DNA of 64,000 bases from NCBI RefSeq assembly GCF_015865035.1, contig NZ_JADZGI010000001.1, positions 806,001-870,000 on the forward strand. Direction: 5' to 3'. Position 1 is the first letter of the stretch; the number at the start of each line of letters is the position of its first letter. Positions 53,268 to 62,368 of this stretch are shown one piece after another. The translations under genes and the position numbers were made by a program. Source of the stretch: Novosphingobium aureum. Its GTDB lineage: Bacteria > Pseudomonadota > Alphaproteobacteria > Sphingomonadales > Sphingomonadaceae. The notes beneath the pieces are model-generated. The model ran no database searches, was not told the DNA's origin, and was given only the letters and a program-made list of their open reading frames with translations.

Positions 53268-54089
53268 ATGTCTGTCATCAATACCAACATCAGCGCCATC
53301 AAGGCTTCGAACGCCTCGAACATGGCCAACAAGATGCTGGGCACCGCGATGGAGCGGCTGTCCACCGGCAAGCGCATCAATTCGGCCAAGGACGATGCCG
53401 CAGGGCTTGCCATCGCCACTTCGATGACCGCCCAGATCAAGGGCATGAGCCAGGGCATCCGCAACGCCAACGACGGCATCAGTCTCGCACAGACCGCAGA
53501 GGGTGGCCTTTCGGAAGTCTCGAACATGCTCCAGCGCGTGCGCGAGCTGGCGGTGCAGTCGGCATCGGGCACGTACCAGGCCTCGGACCGCACCGCGATG
53601 CAGTCCGAAGTCACCGCGCTGACCGAGCAGATCAACGACGTGCTGACCCAGACCCAGTTCAACGGCAACGCGCTGTTCTCGACCACCTCGGGCACCGACG
53701 TCACTTTCGACATCCAGACCGGTGCGAACTCGGGCGAGACGATCACGCTCACCTCGACCGCGATCAACGGCGCGAACCTGGGCACCGCGCTCGACGTTAC
53801 CACTTCCGCGCTGGCGACGACGACGATGGACAACGTCGATCTCGCGCTGGCCGACGTCAACTCGACCCGCGCCGCGCTCGGTGCCGGCCAGAACCGCCTC
53901 GAGTCGGCGATCAACAACCTGACCAACAACGTCACCAACCTCTCCGACGCACGCTCGCGCATCGAGGATGCCGACTACTCGAGCGAGACCACGCAGATGG
54001 CCAAGGCGCAGATCCTCAGCCAGGCCTCGACCGCGATGATCGCGCAGGCCAACCAGAGCCAGCAGAACGTGCTCTCGCTGCTGCGCTGA
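53268..54089 (+). CDS. fliC: Flagellin FliC
   Basis: This 273-residue filament protein has the conserved N-terminal D0/D1 (VINTNISAIKASNASNMANK; LSTGKRINSAKDDAAGLAIA) and C-terminal D1/D0 (SRIEDADYSSETTQMAKAQI; ANQSQQNVLSLLR) joined by a short variable part. The size equals the short alphaproteobacterial flagellins. It is transcribed alone, divergent from the fli run and closed by a strong terminator. It is the only flagellin gene in the window. Confidence 0.97.
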   Translation: MSVINTNISAIKASNASNMANKMLGTAMERLSTGKRINSAKDDAAGLAIATSMTAQIKGMSQGIRNANDGISLAQTAEGGLSEVSNMLQRVRELAVQSASGTYQASDRTAMQSEVTALTEQINDVLTQTQFNGNALFSTTSGTDVTFDIQTGANSGETITLTSTAINGANLGTALDVTTSALATTTMDNVDLALADVNSTRAALGAGQNRLESAINNLTNNVTNLSDARSRIEDADYSSETTQMAKAQILSQASTAMIAQANQSQQNVLSLLR

Positions 54090-54108
54090 TCGAGACGGCA
54101 CGACCACC

Positions 54109-54180
54109 GGCCCGCGCAAAGGCGCGCGGGCCGCATCACGGGCCCGGCGGTTGCTTCCCCAGACCGCCGGGCCCTTTCTT
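54109..54180 (+). terminator. Tandem stem-loops after flagellin
   Basis: The first stem is GGCCCGCGC/GCGCGGGCC (54109-54117 and 54124-54132). The second is GGGCCCGGCGGT/ACCGCCGGGCCC (54140-54151 and 54163-54174), followed by TTTCTT. The second is a strong intrinsic terminator. Confidence 0.9.
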
Positions 54181-54256
54181 GCGTTCTTTTGGGGCGGACT
54201 GCGCGTCTGACTTTGATACTGTGCCCGAGGAGACAGGCTGGAGGTCAGGGGCAGCT

Positions 54257-54421
54257 ATGGGTTTCAAGAAGCCGTTCAAGGCTGTGCCAATCCGCGAGAG
54301 CAAGGCGCACCGCTTGCGCCGCGAGCGGGCGGCCAATCGTGACTGGTTGGTCGCACTTTCGAAGTGGGTTGCGTTGGCAATCGTATGTGGTGCGCTGATC
54401 GGCTACCTCACGACATTGTAA
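54257..54421 (+). CDS. Small single-pass membrane protein, unknown
   Basis: This 54-residue protein has a basic N-terminal half (KKPFKAVPIRESKAHRLRRE) and one hydrophobic helix (about 33-52, WVALAIVCGALIGYL). GGAGGT lies 11 bases upstream of the ATG at 54257. It follows the flagellin terminator and faces motB. No family is recognised; a flagellar role is possible only by position. Confidence 0.5.
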   Translation: MGFKKPFKAVPIRESKAHRLRRERAANRDWLVALSKWVALAIVCGALIGYLTTL

Positions 54422-54490
54422 CGCATCGCCTTACTTGTCGCGCTGAGTCAATTCGGGGAAGGCCGGCACCGCCCCTTAGGCATGCCGGTC

Positions 54491-55324
54491 TCAATCGAGT
54501 ACGGTGATCGAGATACGCCGGTTGCGCGGGTCGTTGGGGTCGGCGGGGATGAGCAGTTCCTTGTCGGCGACGCCCTCGATGCGGCGGAAGCGGTCTTCGC
54601 CGATGCCGTCGCGCAGCAGCGCCTGGCGGGTGGCCTCGGCGCGTCCGGCGGAGAGCGACCAGTTGTTGCCCACGGTGCCGGGCAGGAAGGGCAGGGCATC
54701 GGTATGGCCGCGAATGGTGAGCCCGCCGCCGTCGGGCGCGACGGCCTGCGCGATCGCGCCGAGCAGTTCGGCAGCATCGGGGGTGAGCACGGTGGTGCCA
54801 AGGCGGAACATCGAGAAGTCTGCATCGTCGACGAGGTCGATGCGCACGCCTTGCGTGGTGTCGACCAGCCGCACCTGCTTGGCGAGACGGCGCAGCCGCT
54901 CGCTCGAACGCAGCTTTTCCTCGAGCGACTGCTTGGCGCGCGCGGTGCGCTTGACCTTCGAGCCGCCCTCCTTGGCACCGCCTGTGGTGTCGCGAGGGAT
55001 GGTCAGCGTCTTGGTGCCGGTCTGGCCCATGGCGTGCGGGTAGTTGTCGGCATCGGTGATCGAGGAGCCGCCGAGGAGTCCGCCCGCCGAACCCGCCGAC
55101 TTGTTGCGCGTCTGGACCAGCGTCGGGGTGAAGTAGTCGGCAATGCCCTTGCGTTGCTTCTCGGTAGTGGCGCCCAGGATCCACAGCAGCAGGAAGAAGG
55201 CCATCATCGCGGTGACGAAGTCGGCATAGGCCACCTTCCAGGCACCGCCGTGGTGGCCGCCCTCGACCACCGTCACCTTCTTGACGATGATCGGCGGGAG
55301 CGGCTCGTCCTTCTTCTTGGCCAC
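54491..55324 (-). CDS. motB: Flagellar stator protein MotB
   Basis: This 277-residue stator subunit anchors to peptidoglycan. Its single helix (AYADFVTAMMAFFLLLWILG, about 32-51) contains the proton-binding Asp. The C-terminal OmpA-like domain is complete (GLTIRGHTDALPF; NNWSLSAGRAEATRQALLRD; PNDPRNRRISITVLD). It starts with GTG two bases after motA. A weak stem-loop (54463-54488) follows its stop. Confidence 0.95.
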   Translation of the reverse strand: MAKKKDEPLPPIIVKKVTVVEGGHHGGAWKVAYADFVTAMMAFFLLLWILGATTEKQRKGIADYFTPTLVQTRNKSAGSAGGLLGGSSITDADNYPHAMGQTGTKTLTIPRDTTGGAKEGGSKVKRTARAKQSLEEKLRSSERLRRLAKQVRLVDTTQGVRIDLVDDADFSMFRLGTTVLTPDAAELLGAIAQAVAPDGGGLTIRGHTDALPFLPGTVGNNWSLSAGRAEATRQALLRDGIGEDRFRRIEGVADKELLIPADPNDPRNRRISITVLD

Positions 55325-55326
55325 GC

Positions 55327-56190
55327 CTAGCGGCCCCGCATCGCGTCAAGCAGCTCGGAGAGGCCGGGGCGGAAGGCGTGGCCGAGGCCCGAGCGCGCGC
55401 TCTCGACCACCAGCGGCTGAGGCCAGCCGTGGAGGCTGGCGATGATCACCTGCTTGACGCAGTGGAAGATCATCTCGTCCTGGTCGTTGATTTGCTTGAG
55501 CCGCCCGGCCATCGGCGCGACGATGCCGTAGGCGAGCAGCACGCCCATGAAGGTGCCGACCAGCGCCGAGCCGATCATCTCGCCCAGTACCGAGGGGGGC
55601 TCGTCGATCGAGCCCATCGTCTTCACTACGCCCAGCACGGCGGCGACGATGCCCAGGGCGGGCAGCGCGTCGGCGAGATTCTGGATCGCGTGCTGGGGCT
55701 CGTGGAATTCGTGGAAGTGAGTCTTCATCGCGTTGTCCATAACGTCCTCGACGGCATGGACCTCGAGCGTGCCCGAGGAGACCACGATCAGCGTGAGCGT
55801 GTCGCAGATCAGGCCGGTCAGCGCGTGGTTGGCGAGGATGCGCGGGAATTCGGCGAAGAGCGAGGAGGAGGCGGGCTCGTTGACGTGGCTCTCGAGCGCC
55901 ACCGGGCCTTCGGAGCGCAGGATCTTCATCAGCCGGGTGGTGAGGATGATCGCGTCGATGTGGTCCTGCTTGTTGTGGGTGGGGCCCTTGAACACCTTGG
56001 CCATCCCTGCGCCGAGCGCTTTCAGCTCGTGCATCGAATTGCCGGTGACGACCGCGCCCACCGCCGCGCCGCCGATGATCAACATCTCGTGCGGGATCGC
56101 GTGCATGACCGGCCCGAGCGCACCGCCGGTCATGGCGAAGCCGCCGAAGACCATCACCAGCAGGATGACGACGCCGATGATCGCGAACAT
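55327..56190 (-). CDS. motA: Flagellar stator protein MotA
   Basis: This 287-residue inner-membrane proton-channel subunit has four helices, two short-spaced at the N-terminus and two at about 175-225 (PALGIVAAVLGVVKTMGSID; GEMIGSALVGTFMGVLLAYG). The cytoplasmic loop carries the FliG-contacting charged residues (RSEGPVALESHVNEPASSSL). It is upstream of motB and downstream of flgL. Confidence 0.95.
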   Translation of the reverse strand: MFAIIGVVILLVMVFGGFAMTGGALGPVMHAIPHEMLIIGGAAVGAVVTGNSMHELKALGAGMAKVFKGPTHNKQDHIDAIILTTRLMKILRSEGPVALESHVNEPASSSLFAEFPRILANHALTGLICDTLTLIVVSSGTLEVHAVEDVMDNAMKTHFHEFHEPQHAIQNLADALPALGIVAAVLGVVKTMGSIDEPPSVLGEMIGSALVGTFMGVLLAYGIVAPMAGRLKQINDQDEMIFHCVKQVIIASLHGWPQPLVVESARSGLGHAFRPGLSELLDAMRGR

Positions 56191-56244
56191 CTCTTCTCGG
56201 TTCCTTGTCGAGGTCCGGGCGCGGGGCGGCCCGGGGATCGCCGC

Positions 56245-57168
56245 TCAGCGCAACTGGTCGAACAGGCTGAGCCCGGCGAGCTTGGTGAAGCTGGCCTGGC
56301 TCGCCTCGAGCACGGTGAGGGTTTCCTGCAGGGTGGCGATGGTCAGCGCGAGATCGGTGTCGCCGATCTCGGCCTCCTCGGCCGAGCGCAGTTCCTGCAG
56401 GTCGATGCGGCGCTGGTCGGTGATGTCGATCCACACGAGCCGGGTGCCGACCACGGTCTGCGCAGTGGTCACCGTGTCGAGCCCGGACTGCAGCGAAGCG
56501 AGTGCGTCGCGCGCGGCCCCGGCGGGATCGGCGGCGGCACCCTTCAGCGCATCGGCGAGCGTCTTGACCACGGCCATGGCGTCGGTCGCACTGCCGCCGC
56601 CGTCGGTGAAGGCGAAAGCCTGCGGCCCGGTGATTGCGCGCGGCACGCTCTGTCCTTCGCCCAGCGGCAGGCTGCCGGTGGCATTGGTGCCGACGTAGAG
56701 CGCATTGCCGCTGCCATCGAGCGCATAGGCATCGCCCCCGGTCTCGCCGCCGAACAGCGCATGGCCGTTGGAATCGCGCGCATTGGCGAGCGAGAACAGG
56801 GTCGCGTGGATCTGCGCCAGTTCCTCGCCGATGGCCTTGCGCTGGGTGTCGTTGAGCGTCGCGCTGGCGGCCTGCGTCGCTAGTTCCTGCGCGCGCACCA
56901 GTGCATCGCCGATGTCGCTCAGCGCCGCGTCGGCCAGGGTCAGGTCGGCGCTGGCGCGGTCGGCATTGGCGGTATCGATCGCCGAGAGCGCCTCGAGCCG
57001 GGCCAATCCGCGCAGCCGCGAGGCGGCGACCGGGTTGTCCGAGGAGCGGGTCAGGCGCTGGCCCGAGCCGAGCTGTTTCTGCAGGTTCTCGGCATGCGAG
57101 CGCAGCGTCTTCATGTCGCCGCGCGCCCTTTCGTAGAAGGCGCTGGTGCTGGTGGAGAGGATCGGCAC
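56245..57168 (-). CDS. flgL: Hook-filament junction protein FlgL
   Basis: This is a 307-residue flagellin-like junction protein. The N-terminal block (LQKQLGSGQRLTRSSDNPVA) and C-terminal block (EEAEIGDTDLALTIATLQET; LEASQASFTKLAGLSLFDQL) are typical. The GTG at 57168 was chosen because TGAGG lies upstream and the protein then begins VPILSTSTSAF like its family. It lies 10 bp after flgK. Confidence 0.92.
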   Translation of the reverse strand: MPILSTSTSAFYERARGDMKTLRSHAENLQKQLGSGQRLTRSSDNPVAASRLRGLARLEALSAIDTANADRASADLTLADAALSDIGDALVRAQELATQAASATLNDTQRKAIGEELAQIHATLFSLANARDSNGHALFGGETGGDAYALDGSGNALYVGTNATGSLPLGEGQSVPRAITGPQAFAFTDGGGSATDAMAVVKTLADALKGAAADPAGAARDALASLQSGLDTVTTAQTVVGTRLVWIDITDQRRIDLQELRSAEEAEIGDTDLALTIATLQETLTVLEASQASFTKLAGLSLFDQLR

Positions 57169-57178
57169 GGGGGAAACC

Positions 57179-58519
57179 TCAGCGGATGGCCAGGATGGAA
57201 TCGAAGATGTCCGAGGCCACCTGGATGACCCGGCCATTGGCCTGGAAGGCCTGCTGGAAACGCACGAGGTTGACCGCCTCCTGGTCGAGATCGACCCCCG
57301 CCTGCGCCTGAAGCGCGACGCGCGCGGTGCTGGCGATCGATTCGAGCGCATCGCGGGTGACCTGCCTTGCCGCGACCGCGCTCGAGACCTCGAACAGCAC
57401 GCCGTCGATGGCGCCGGCCGGATTGGCCGCGGCGATCGCCGCGCGCAGGGCGACGAGGTTGGCGGTGTCGCGGCTGTTCGCCCCGGCGCCCGCGGGGGCG
57501 GTCGCGATGGCGTTGCCGCTGGTCGCGACGAGCGCGATGTCACTGGCACCCGTGCCCGAGAACAGCGGCTGGCCCGCATTGCCGGCAAGGTCGACGCCGC
57601 CTGTCTGCACGGTGTTGATCGTGGTGACGAGATCGCCAGCGATGGCATCGAGCCCCGCGCGCGAACTCGCGAGCTGGGCGAGCGCCTGTCCCTTGCCCGC
57701 AAGCGCGCCCGAGCTCACGGCAAGGGCATTGCCGTCGAGCGTGAACGAGACGGTTCCGTCGGCAGCCTTAGCCATCGCGAGGGTGCCCGAAGCGCCGCCA
57801 TCGACGAGCGCCGGGCCCGCCGAACCGCCGAGCTTCACGGTGACGACCCCGGTATCGGCGGCAAAGCCGGTCGAGACGTCGGCATGTCGGGAGAGATCCT
57901 GAAGCAGCTTGTCACGCTGATCGAACAGCGCGGTCTGGTCGCTCGAGAGGTCGGCGCTGCGGGTCAGGCGCAGGTTTACGCGTGCCAGTTCGGCGGCGAT
58001 GCGGTTGACTTCGTCGACCCCGTCCTGCGCCTCGAAGCGCAGGCCTTCGCCTACCGCGTCGAGGCTCTGCGCGGTGACGTTGAAGGTCTGTGCGACATTG
58101 CGGCTCTTCTCGAGCGCAGCTGCGCGCAGCGAGCCGTCGGTGGGATCGGAGAGCAGCTGCTGGAAGGCGGCCTCGAGGTCGACGATGCTGGTGTAGATGC
58201 CGGTCTGCTCGATTGCCGCCTCGACGTTCTCCAGACCCTGCAGTTCGGCATTGGCACGTGCGGCGTCGGCGCCGGTGCGGCGCACTTCGGACTGGCGGAA
58301 CAGGTCGGCATTGCGCACCACCCCGGTGACGTGGACGCCCGCGAGGTTGATTGCGCTCGGAACCGTCGAGACCGAACTGACCGCGATCTCGGTGAGCGAG
58401 GCCGAGCGGCGCACGTAGCCTTCGGAAGAGGCGTTGGCGATGTTGTTGGCGGTCACGTCGAGCGCGACCCGCGCGGCGCGGGTGCCGCTGCGCGCAATCG
58501 AGATGAGGTCGGAAGACAT
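57179..58519 (-). CDS. flgK: Hook-filament junction protein FlgK
   Basis: This 446-residue protein has rod/hook-type termini: IARSGTRAARVALDVTANNI, ANASSEGYVRRSASLTEI at the start and AVNLVRFQQAFQANGRVIQV at the end. It joins hook to filament with FlgL. It follows flgJ by 3 bp. Confidence 0.95.
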   Translation of the reverse strand: MSSDLISIARSGTRAARVALDVTANNIANASSEGYVRRSASLTEIAVSSVSTVPSAINLAGVHVTGVVRNADLFRQSEVRRTGADAARANAELQGLENVEAAIEQTGIYTSIVDLEAAFQQLLSDPTDGSLRAAALEKSRNVAQTFNVTAQSLDAVGEGLRFEAQDGVDEVNRIAAELARVNLRLTRSADLSSDQTALFDQRDKLLQDLSRHADVSTGFAADTGVVTVKLGGSAGPALVDGGASGTLAMAKAADGTVSFTLDGNALAVSSGALAGKGQALAQLASSRAGLDAIAGDLVTTINTVQTGGVDLAGNAGQPLFSGTGASDIALVATSGNAIATAPAGAGANSRDTANLVALRAAIAAANPAGAIDGVLFEVSSAVAARQVTRDALESIASTARVALQAQAGVDLDQEAVNLVRFQQAFQANGRVIQVASDIFDSILAIR

Positions 58520-58522
58520 CGC

Positions 58523-58861
58523 TCAGCCTTCCTTCTGCTCGGATGCGGGAACGAAGCGCGCCAGTTGCGCCTCGATCGCGCTGGCAAGACCGAAAGCCCC
58601 GCTGCGCGCCGCCACGTCGGCAAACTGTTCGTCGCGCATCTGGCGGAAGGTCTCGATTGCCTGTCCCGAAAACGGTCCCTCGGGGGCGAAGCTGGTCTGG
58701 CGCGCGGCGGCGAGCATCTGGCGCACGAAGATCGCTTCGAACTGCTGCGCGGCGGCGTGCAACTGCATGCCTTCGGTGGCCTGCGGAGAGGTCATGCCGC
58801 TGCCCGGCGCGAGCGCGAGCGCGGCAGGAACGCTCGCAGGGGAGAGAGGCGCGAGGCTCAT
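58523..58861 (-). CDS. flgJ: Rod-binding protein FlgJ (single-domain form)
   Basis: This is a 112-residue rod-capping protein with the motif AAQQFEAIFVRQMLAAAR and EGPFSGQAIETFRQMRDEQF. The muramidase domain of enteric FlgJ is absent, as is usual in alphaproteobacteria; a separate lytic enzyme must open the wall. It overlaps flgI by 4 bases. Confidence 0.92.
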   Translation of the reverse strand: MSLAPLSPASVPAALALAPGSGMTSPQATEGMQLHAAAQQFEAIFVRQMLAAARQTSFAPEGPFSGQAIETFRQMRDEQFADVAARSGAFGLASAIEAQLARFVPASEQKEG

Positions 58862-60012
58862 ATGATCACCATTTCGGCCTTGAGCGCACCGGCCTGCTTG
58901 AGCGCCTCGAGGATCGCGACGAGGTCGGACGGGGTCACGCCCAGCATGTTGAGCGCATCGACCACTTGCGCCAGCGAAGCGCCCGGCTCGAACAGCGCGA
59001 CCGCGCGGCTTTCTTCCTCGGTGGAGATGGTGGAACTTTGTTCAAGGGCGGTCTGGCCCTGGCTCAGGGGGGCGGGCTGGACGACCATCGGCGCCTCGTC
59101 GACGCGTACCGTAAGCTTGCCGTGGCTGATCGCGGCGGGCGAGAGGCGCACGGCTGAATTGATCACCACCGTGCCGGTGCGCGAGTTGACGATGACTTTT
59201 GCGGCGGTCTCGGCAGGGGCGACCTCGATCATCTCGATCGCGGCCATCATGCTCGCGCGCGCGTCGCTCGCGACCGGCAGGGTCAGCGCGAGGGTCACGC
59301 CATCCTCGACCGTGGCGGTGCCCGGAATGCGCCGGTTGATCGCGTCGCGGATGCGCGAGGCAGTGAGAAAGTCGGCATTGAACAGGTTCCAGCGCAGCGT
59401 CGGCGCATGGTCGAAACCGGTCGCCACCGCGCGTTCGACCGAGGCGCCGTCGGCGATGCGCCCGACGGTGGGCACGTTGACGGTGAGGTTGGAGCCGTCG
59501 TTGGCCGAGATGCCGAGCCCGCCGACCGCGAGGTTGCCCTGGGCCATGGCATAGATCTGCCCGTCCGCGCCGTAGAGTGGCGAGAGGATCAGCGCCCCGC
59601 CGCGCAGCGACTTGGCCTTGCCGATGGTCGAGACGGTGACGTCAATGCGCTGGCCCGGCTTGGCGAAGGCGGGCAGCTCGGCGGTGACCATGACCGCGGC
59701 CGCGTTCTTCAGCCCCGGCGAGATCCCGGCGGGAAGCGTCAGCCCCATGCGCCCCGAAACGCCCTTCATCGCTTGGGTGAGGTATTCGAGATTGTCGTCG
59801 CCGGTACCGGGCAGGCCGACGACGACGCCGTATCCGGTCAGCTGGTTCGAGCGCACGCCCTGGAACTGGCCGAGGTCGCGCACCCGCTCGGCGCGGGCGG
59901 GCGCGGGCAGGGCGAGCGAGAGCGCGGTCAGCGCCGCCACCAGCGCGGCGACGAGCAGCGAGGCGGCGCGGTAGAGCCACGCGGCGAGCGGGAGGCGGCT
60001 GCGCGGTTCCAT
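58858..60012 (-). CDS. flgI: Flagellar P-ring protein FlgI
   Basis: This 384-residue periplasmic ring protein has a signal peptide (LVAALVAALTALSLALPAPARA). Conserved blocks are SNQLTGYGVVVGLPGTGDDN, PGQRIDVTVSTIGKAKSLRG and FEPGASLAQVVDALNMLGVT. The ATG at 60012 overlaps the flgH stop by one base. Confidence 0.95.
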   Translation of the reverse strand: MEPRSRLPLAAWLYRAASLLVAALVAALTALSLALPAPARAERVRDLGQFQGVRSNQLTGYGVVVGLPGTGDDNLEYLTQAMKGVSGRMGLTLPAGISPGLKNAAAVMVTAELPAFAKPGQRIDVTVSTIGKAKSLRGGALILSPLYGADGQIYAMAQGNLAVGGLGISANDGSNLTVNVPTVGRIADGASVERAVATGFDHAPTLRWNLFNADFLTASRIRDAINRRIPGTATVEDGVTLALTLPVASDARASMMAAIEMIEVAPAETAAKVIVNSRTGTVVINSAVRLSPAAISHGKLTVRVDEAPMVVQPAPLSQGQTALEQSSTISTEEESRAVALFEPGASLAQVVDALNMLGVTPSDLVAILEALKQAGALKAEMVII

Positions 60013-60758
60013 CAGAACGGCGAGATCATGTTGAAGAAGCGGCCAAGCCAGCCTTGCCTGCTGGCTCGCTGGAGCGCGCCATTGCCCGAGTACTCGACAT
60101 GGGCGTCGGCGACGCGGGTCGAGGGCACGACATTGTCGGCGTCGATGTCGGCGAGGCGCACGATCCCCGAAAAGCGGATCCATTCGTCGCCCTGGCTGAG
60201 CAGCATTGTCTTTTCTCCCCTGACGAGCGCGGTGCCGTTGCTGCGCACTTCGGCGATGGTGACGGAAAGCGTCGAGGCGAGCGCGCTGGTCTGCGCCGCG
60301 CTTCCCTGACCATTGAACGACGAGGACGAGCTTGCGTTAAGGGCATTGGGGTTGAGGAACGAGAGCAGCCCGGCACTCGGCGGCACGATGCCGCCCGCGC
60401 CGCCCTTCTGGCTTTTCGAATTGACCGACTTGGAGGCGCTGGTCGTCTCGACGAGCGCGATGGTCACCGGATCGCCCACCGCGCCCGCGCGGGTGCCGCG
60501 ATAGAGCGGGGCGTAGCCTGCCGCTGCCGCGAAGATGCTGCCGCTGGCCGGTGCAGCGCCCGGATCGGCGGGACGCACCGGCAGGCTGGGCTCGAAGCTG
60601 CTCGGCTTCGGCTCCTTCTTGCGCGCCTGTGCCGGGCTGGCGGCGAGCGCGAAGGCGAGGACCATGGCCAGAAGGCTGGCGAGACACCCGGCGACGACAG
60701 GGGATCGTGCCGGATGCCTCGCCTCCGGGGCCATGCAACGATGACGAGGGCTGCCCAT
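60012..60758 (-). CDS. flgH: Flagellar L-ring protein FlgH
   Basis: This 248-residue outer-membrane ring protein contains the family blocks VGDPVTIALVETTSASKSVN, SNGTALVRGEKTMLLSQGDE and RFSGIVRLADIDADN. Most FlgH proteins are lipoproteins with a lipobox at the end of the signal helix. Here the only early Cys precedes the hydrophobic helix, and a signal-peptidase-I-type AQA site follows it. Start at 60758 or 60734 is uncertain. Confidence 0.92.
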   Translation of the reverse strand: MGSPRHRCMAPEARHPARSPVVAGCLASLLAMVLAFALAASPAQARKKEPKPSSFEPSLPVRPADPGAAPASGSIFAAAAGYAPLYRGTRAGAVGDPVTIALVETTSASKSVNSKSQKGGAGGIVPPSAGLLSFLNPNALNASSSSSFNGQGSAAQTSALASTLSVTIAEVRSNGTALVRGEKTMLLSQGDEWIRFSGIVRLADIDADNVVPSTRVADAHVEYSGNGALQRASRQGWLGRFFNMISPF

Positions 60759-60763
60759 CGCCG

Positions 60764-61552
60764 TCACAGCGTCTGGTTGGCGTTGCGCAGCATCTCGTCG
60801 ACCGCCGAGATCATCTTCGAATTGATCTCGTAGGCGCGCTGCGTCTCGATCATGTCGACCAGTTCCTCGACCACGTTGACGTTCGAGGCCTCGAGCATGG
60901 CCTGGCGGATGTGGCCGCGGCCCTGCTCGCCCGCGATGCCGATCTGCGCCGGGCCGCTTGCCCCGGTCTCGAGCATGAAGTTGTCCGAGGCCGCCTGCAG
61001 CCCTTGCGGATTGGTGAAGCTGGCGATGGTGATCTGCCCCAGCTGGGTCGGGTCCGACTGCCCGGCAAGCTGCGCCGAGACGGTGCCGTCCTCCGAGATC
61101 GAGATCGTCGTCGCGTCCTCGGGAATGGTGATCGGCGGCTGGACGGCATAGCCCTGGCTGGTCACCAGCAGCCCCTCGGCAGTGCGGCTGAAGTTGCCCG
61201 CACGGGTATAGGCGAGCTGGCCGCCGGGCAGGCTGATCTGGAAATAGCCGTCGCCGTCCAGCGCAAGGTCGAGGCTGTTGCCGGTCATCTGCAGCGATCC
61301 CTGCACTTCCATGCGCGAGGTCGACTGCACGCCCACCCCGGTGCCGAGATTGAGGCCGATGGCGTAGCTGGTCTCGTTCGAGGACTGCGCGCCTGCCACG
61401 CGCGCATCCTGATAGGCGAGCGTCGCGAAGTTGGCGCGGTCGCGCTTGAACGCGGTCGTCGAGACGTTGGCGAGGTTGTTGGCGATCACGCGCATGCGCG
61501 TGTCCTGGGCTTCGAGCCCGGTGCGGGCGACCTGAAGGGCGGATGAGGGCAT
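60764..61552 (-). CDS. flgG: Flagellar distal rod protein FlgG
   Basis: This 262-residue rod protein begins with SALQVARTGLEAQDTRMRVI and ANNLANVSTTAFKRDRANF, and ends with SNVNVVEELVDMIETQRAYE, the family signatures. Length equals enteric FlgG (260). Confidence 0.97.
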   Translation of the reverse strand: MPSSALQVARTGLEAQDTRMRVIANNLANVSTTAFKRDRANFATLAYQDARVAGAQSSNETSYAIGLNLGTGVGVQSTSRMEVQGSLQMTGNSLDLALDGDGYFQISLPGGQLAYTRAGNFSRTAEGLLVTSQGYAVQPPITIPEDATTISISEDGTVSAQLAGQSDPTQLGQITIASFTNPQGLQAASDNFMLETGASGPAQIGIAGEQGRGHIRQAMLEASNVNVVEELVDMIETQRAYEINSKMISAVDEMLRNANQTL

Positions 61553-61576
61553 GGGCCTTGTTCCTTGTGCTCAATT

Positions 61577-62332
61577 CTATTCGATGCGCATCAGCCGCGC
61601 GCCGCCCTCGTCGAGCTGGCGGGCGGTGTCGATGAGCTTGGTGCGGATGTCGAAGAGGCGCTGTGCCGCGACCATCTCGACGAGGACTTCGCTGGGGCTG
61701 ACGTTGGACTGCTCGAGCGCGCCGGGGATCAGCCGCGCGTTCTCGTCGGCGGGGAGCACGCCGAAGGGCTGGCCTGCCCCGCCGGGCACGCGGAACTGGC
61801 CGGCCAGCTGCTTGACCACCGCGGAGCCGGTGGTCGAGACCAGCCGCAGCCGGTCGATGCGCTGCGGCGGTTCCTCGGGCGTCGCCGGGTCCTTGACCAG
61901 CACGGCGCCGTCGGGGGCGATCGTCACCTTGCCGCCGGGGGGCAGGGTGACCGGGCCGTTCTCGCCCAGCACCGGCAGGCCCTCGCCGTTCTGCAACACG
62001 CCGGTCACGGTGATCGAGAGATCGCCGCGCCGGGTATAGGCCTCGCCGCCGTCGCTCGCCTGCACCGCCAGCATCGCATCGCCGCTCAGCGCGACGTCGA
62101 GCGGATTGCCGGTATCGACCACCGCGCCGTCCTTCATCGAGGCGCCGCGCACTTCGGCGCTCGAAAGCGCGCGTACTTCGACCTGCGGTCCCTCCAGCGT
62201 CATCGGCGTGGCGTTGAGGATCTCGGCCTTGAAGCCGATGGTCTGGGCATTGGCCATGTTGTTGGCGATGACGCGCTCGCAGGTCATCGAGTTGGCCATG
62301 CCCGACAGGGCGGTGTAGATCAGGCGGTCCAT
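61577..62332 (-). CDS. flgF: Flagellar proximal rod protein FlgF
   Basis: This 251-residue rod protein begins with YTALSGMANSMTCERVIANN and MANAQTIGFKAEI, and closes with VLVEMVAAQRLFDIRTKLID. It is upstream of flgG in the operon with a 24-bp gap. Length matches the family. Confidence 0.95.
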   Translation of the reverse strand: MDRLIYTALSGMANSMTCERVIANNMANAQTIGFKAEILNATPMTLEGPQVEVRALSSAEVRGASMKDGAVVDTGNPLDVALSGDAMLAVQASDGGEAYTRRGDLSITVTGVLQNGEGLPVLGENGPVTLPPGGKVTIAPDGAVLVKDPATPEEPPQRIDRLRLVSTTGSAVVKQLAGQFRVPGGAGQPFGVLPADENARLIPGALEQSNVSPSEVLVEMVAAQRLFDIRTKLIDTARQLDEGGARLMRIE

Positions 62333-62368
62333 GTCCGGTTCCTCGGGTCCTGCGTCCGGCGGTCAGGC

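Noticed and set aside
56245..57702. A 485-codon version of FlgL.
   Set aside because: The first 178 codons overlap flgK in another frame; the GTG at 57168 with TGAGG upstream gives a normal FlgL.
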